This document shows, piece after piece, positions 6,420 through 6,661 of a DNA stretch of 6,661 nucleotides. A program made the translations under genes and the position numbers. The notes beneath the pieces were generated by a model. It had not been told where the DNA came from and ran no database searches. It was given only the letters and a program-made list of their open reading frames with translations. Within the stretch, counting starts at the first letter, position 1; each line of letters opens with the position of its first letter. This DNA comes from Candidatus Sulfotelmatobacter sp. GTDB lineage: Bacteria > Acidobacteriota > Terriglobia > Terriglobales > Acidobacteriaceae. The stretch covers positions 1-6,661 of the forward strand of contig JASHRB010000656.1 in NCBI GenBank assembly GCA_030037575.1, in the 5' to 3' direction.

Positions 6420-6661
6420 ATGAAGCGCAAGCTCTCGACCCCGGGGGTTCCACGGGCGGCGCTGACCGCTCTCGCTTTCCTTTTCACGTTCCCAGTTTCC
6501 GCGCAAACCGGTTCCACCTTCTATGTCTCCCCCACCGGCAGCGACAGCAATTCGGGCGGCCTTGGCGCTCCGTGGCTGACCATCCAACACGCGGCGAATA
6601 CGGTCACGGCCGGGGCGACGGTTTATGTCTTCGGCGGGACTTACAGCGAGTCGGTGAATTT
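6420..6661 (+). CDS. Exported right-handed beta-helix (pectate-lyase-like) protein, N-terminal part
   Basis: 80 complete codons, open at the right edge. The start ATG follows AGGAGG at six bases. Residues 1 to about 28 are a signal peptide: MKRK, a hydrophobic stretch (ALTALAFLFTF), then PVSA before QTG, so the protein is exported. The mature N-terminus reads FYVSPTGSDSNSGG, then APWLTIQHAANTVTAGATVYV and GGTYSESV. This is the standard opening of proteins with a parallel beta-helix (DUF1565 or pectate-lyase-like), in which the YVSxxGsDsNxG turn and the xWxTIQxAA helix precede the coils. Many such proteins bind or cleave polysaccharides, including polysaccharide lyases and GH28-like enzymes, but the catalytic part lies outside the window, so no activity can be assigned. 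It lies 23 bases after the SIS gene and is probably co-transcribed with it. Confidence 0.8.
   Translation, partial: MKRKLSTPGVPRAALTALAFLFTFPVSAQTGSTFYVSPTGSDSNSGGLGAPWLTIQHAANTVTAGATVYVFGGTYSESVN

Overview
The window looks like GC-rich bacterial chromosome from a free-living, diderm, polysaccharide-degrading organism. The gene set and the style of the exported glycosidase recall Acidobacteriota, but this is an inference from protein style and composition, not from a marker gene. No phage, insertion sequence, CRISPR array, tRNA or rRNA is visible.

Layout. Bases 1-374 (+) are the C-terminal part of a bactofilin, the polymer-forming cytoskeletal protein, cut by the window edge and followed by a convincing intrinsic terminator (421-464). 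Bases 375-718 hold no gene I can support, only that terminator and two further small hairpins. Bases 719-2353 (-) encode a complete MurJ/MviN lipid II flippase that converges on the bactofilin. Bases 2354-2696 are a divergent intergenic region with a good sigma70-type promoter and a foldable 5' leader reading rightwards.

The rightward locus starts at 2697 with an exported GH36-type (alpha-galactosidase / alpha-N-acetylgalactosaminidase-like) glycoside hydrolase carrying a C-terminal PKD domain. It is split over three frames by three apparent one-base losses and also has an in-frame TAA, so it is annotated as a broken gene (2697-5132). It is followed by an intact AgaS-type double-SIS sugar-phosphate isomerase/deaminase (5212-6396). 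After only 23 bases comes the start of an exported right-handed beta-helix protein (6420 to the edge), which has a strong Shine-Dalgarno sequence.

How the genes fit together. Bactofilin and MurJ both relate to cell envelope and shape, though nothing shows co-regulation. The rightward genes look like a small catabolic locus for galactose- or GalNAc-containing glycans: an exported alpha-glycosidase, a second exported beta-helix protein that may act on polysaccharide, and a cytoplasmic AgaS enzyme handling the amino-sugar phosphate. The most notable point is the state of the glycosidase. It keeps all its family motifs across frames, its neighbours are intact, and its first frame change lies exactly on an A AAA AAG heptamer, a classical -1 slippery sequence. 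Real gene decay, sequencing error and (for that one site) recoding cannot be separated from the sequence alone.
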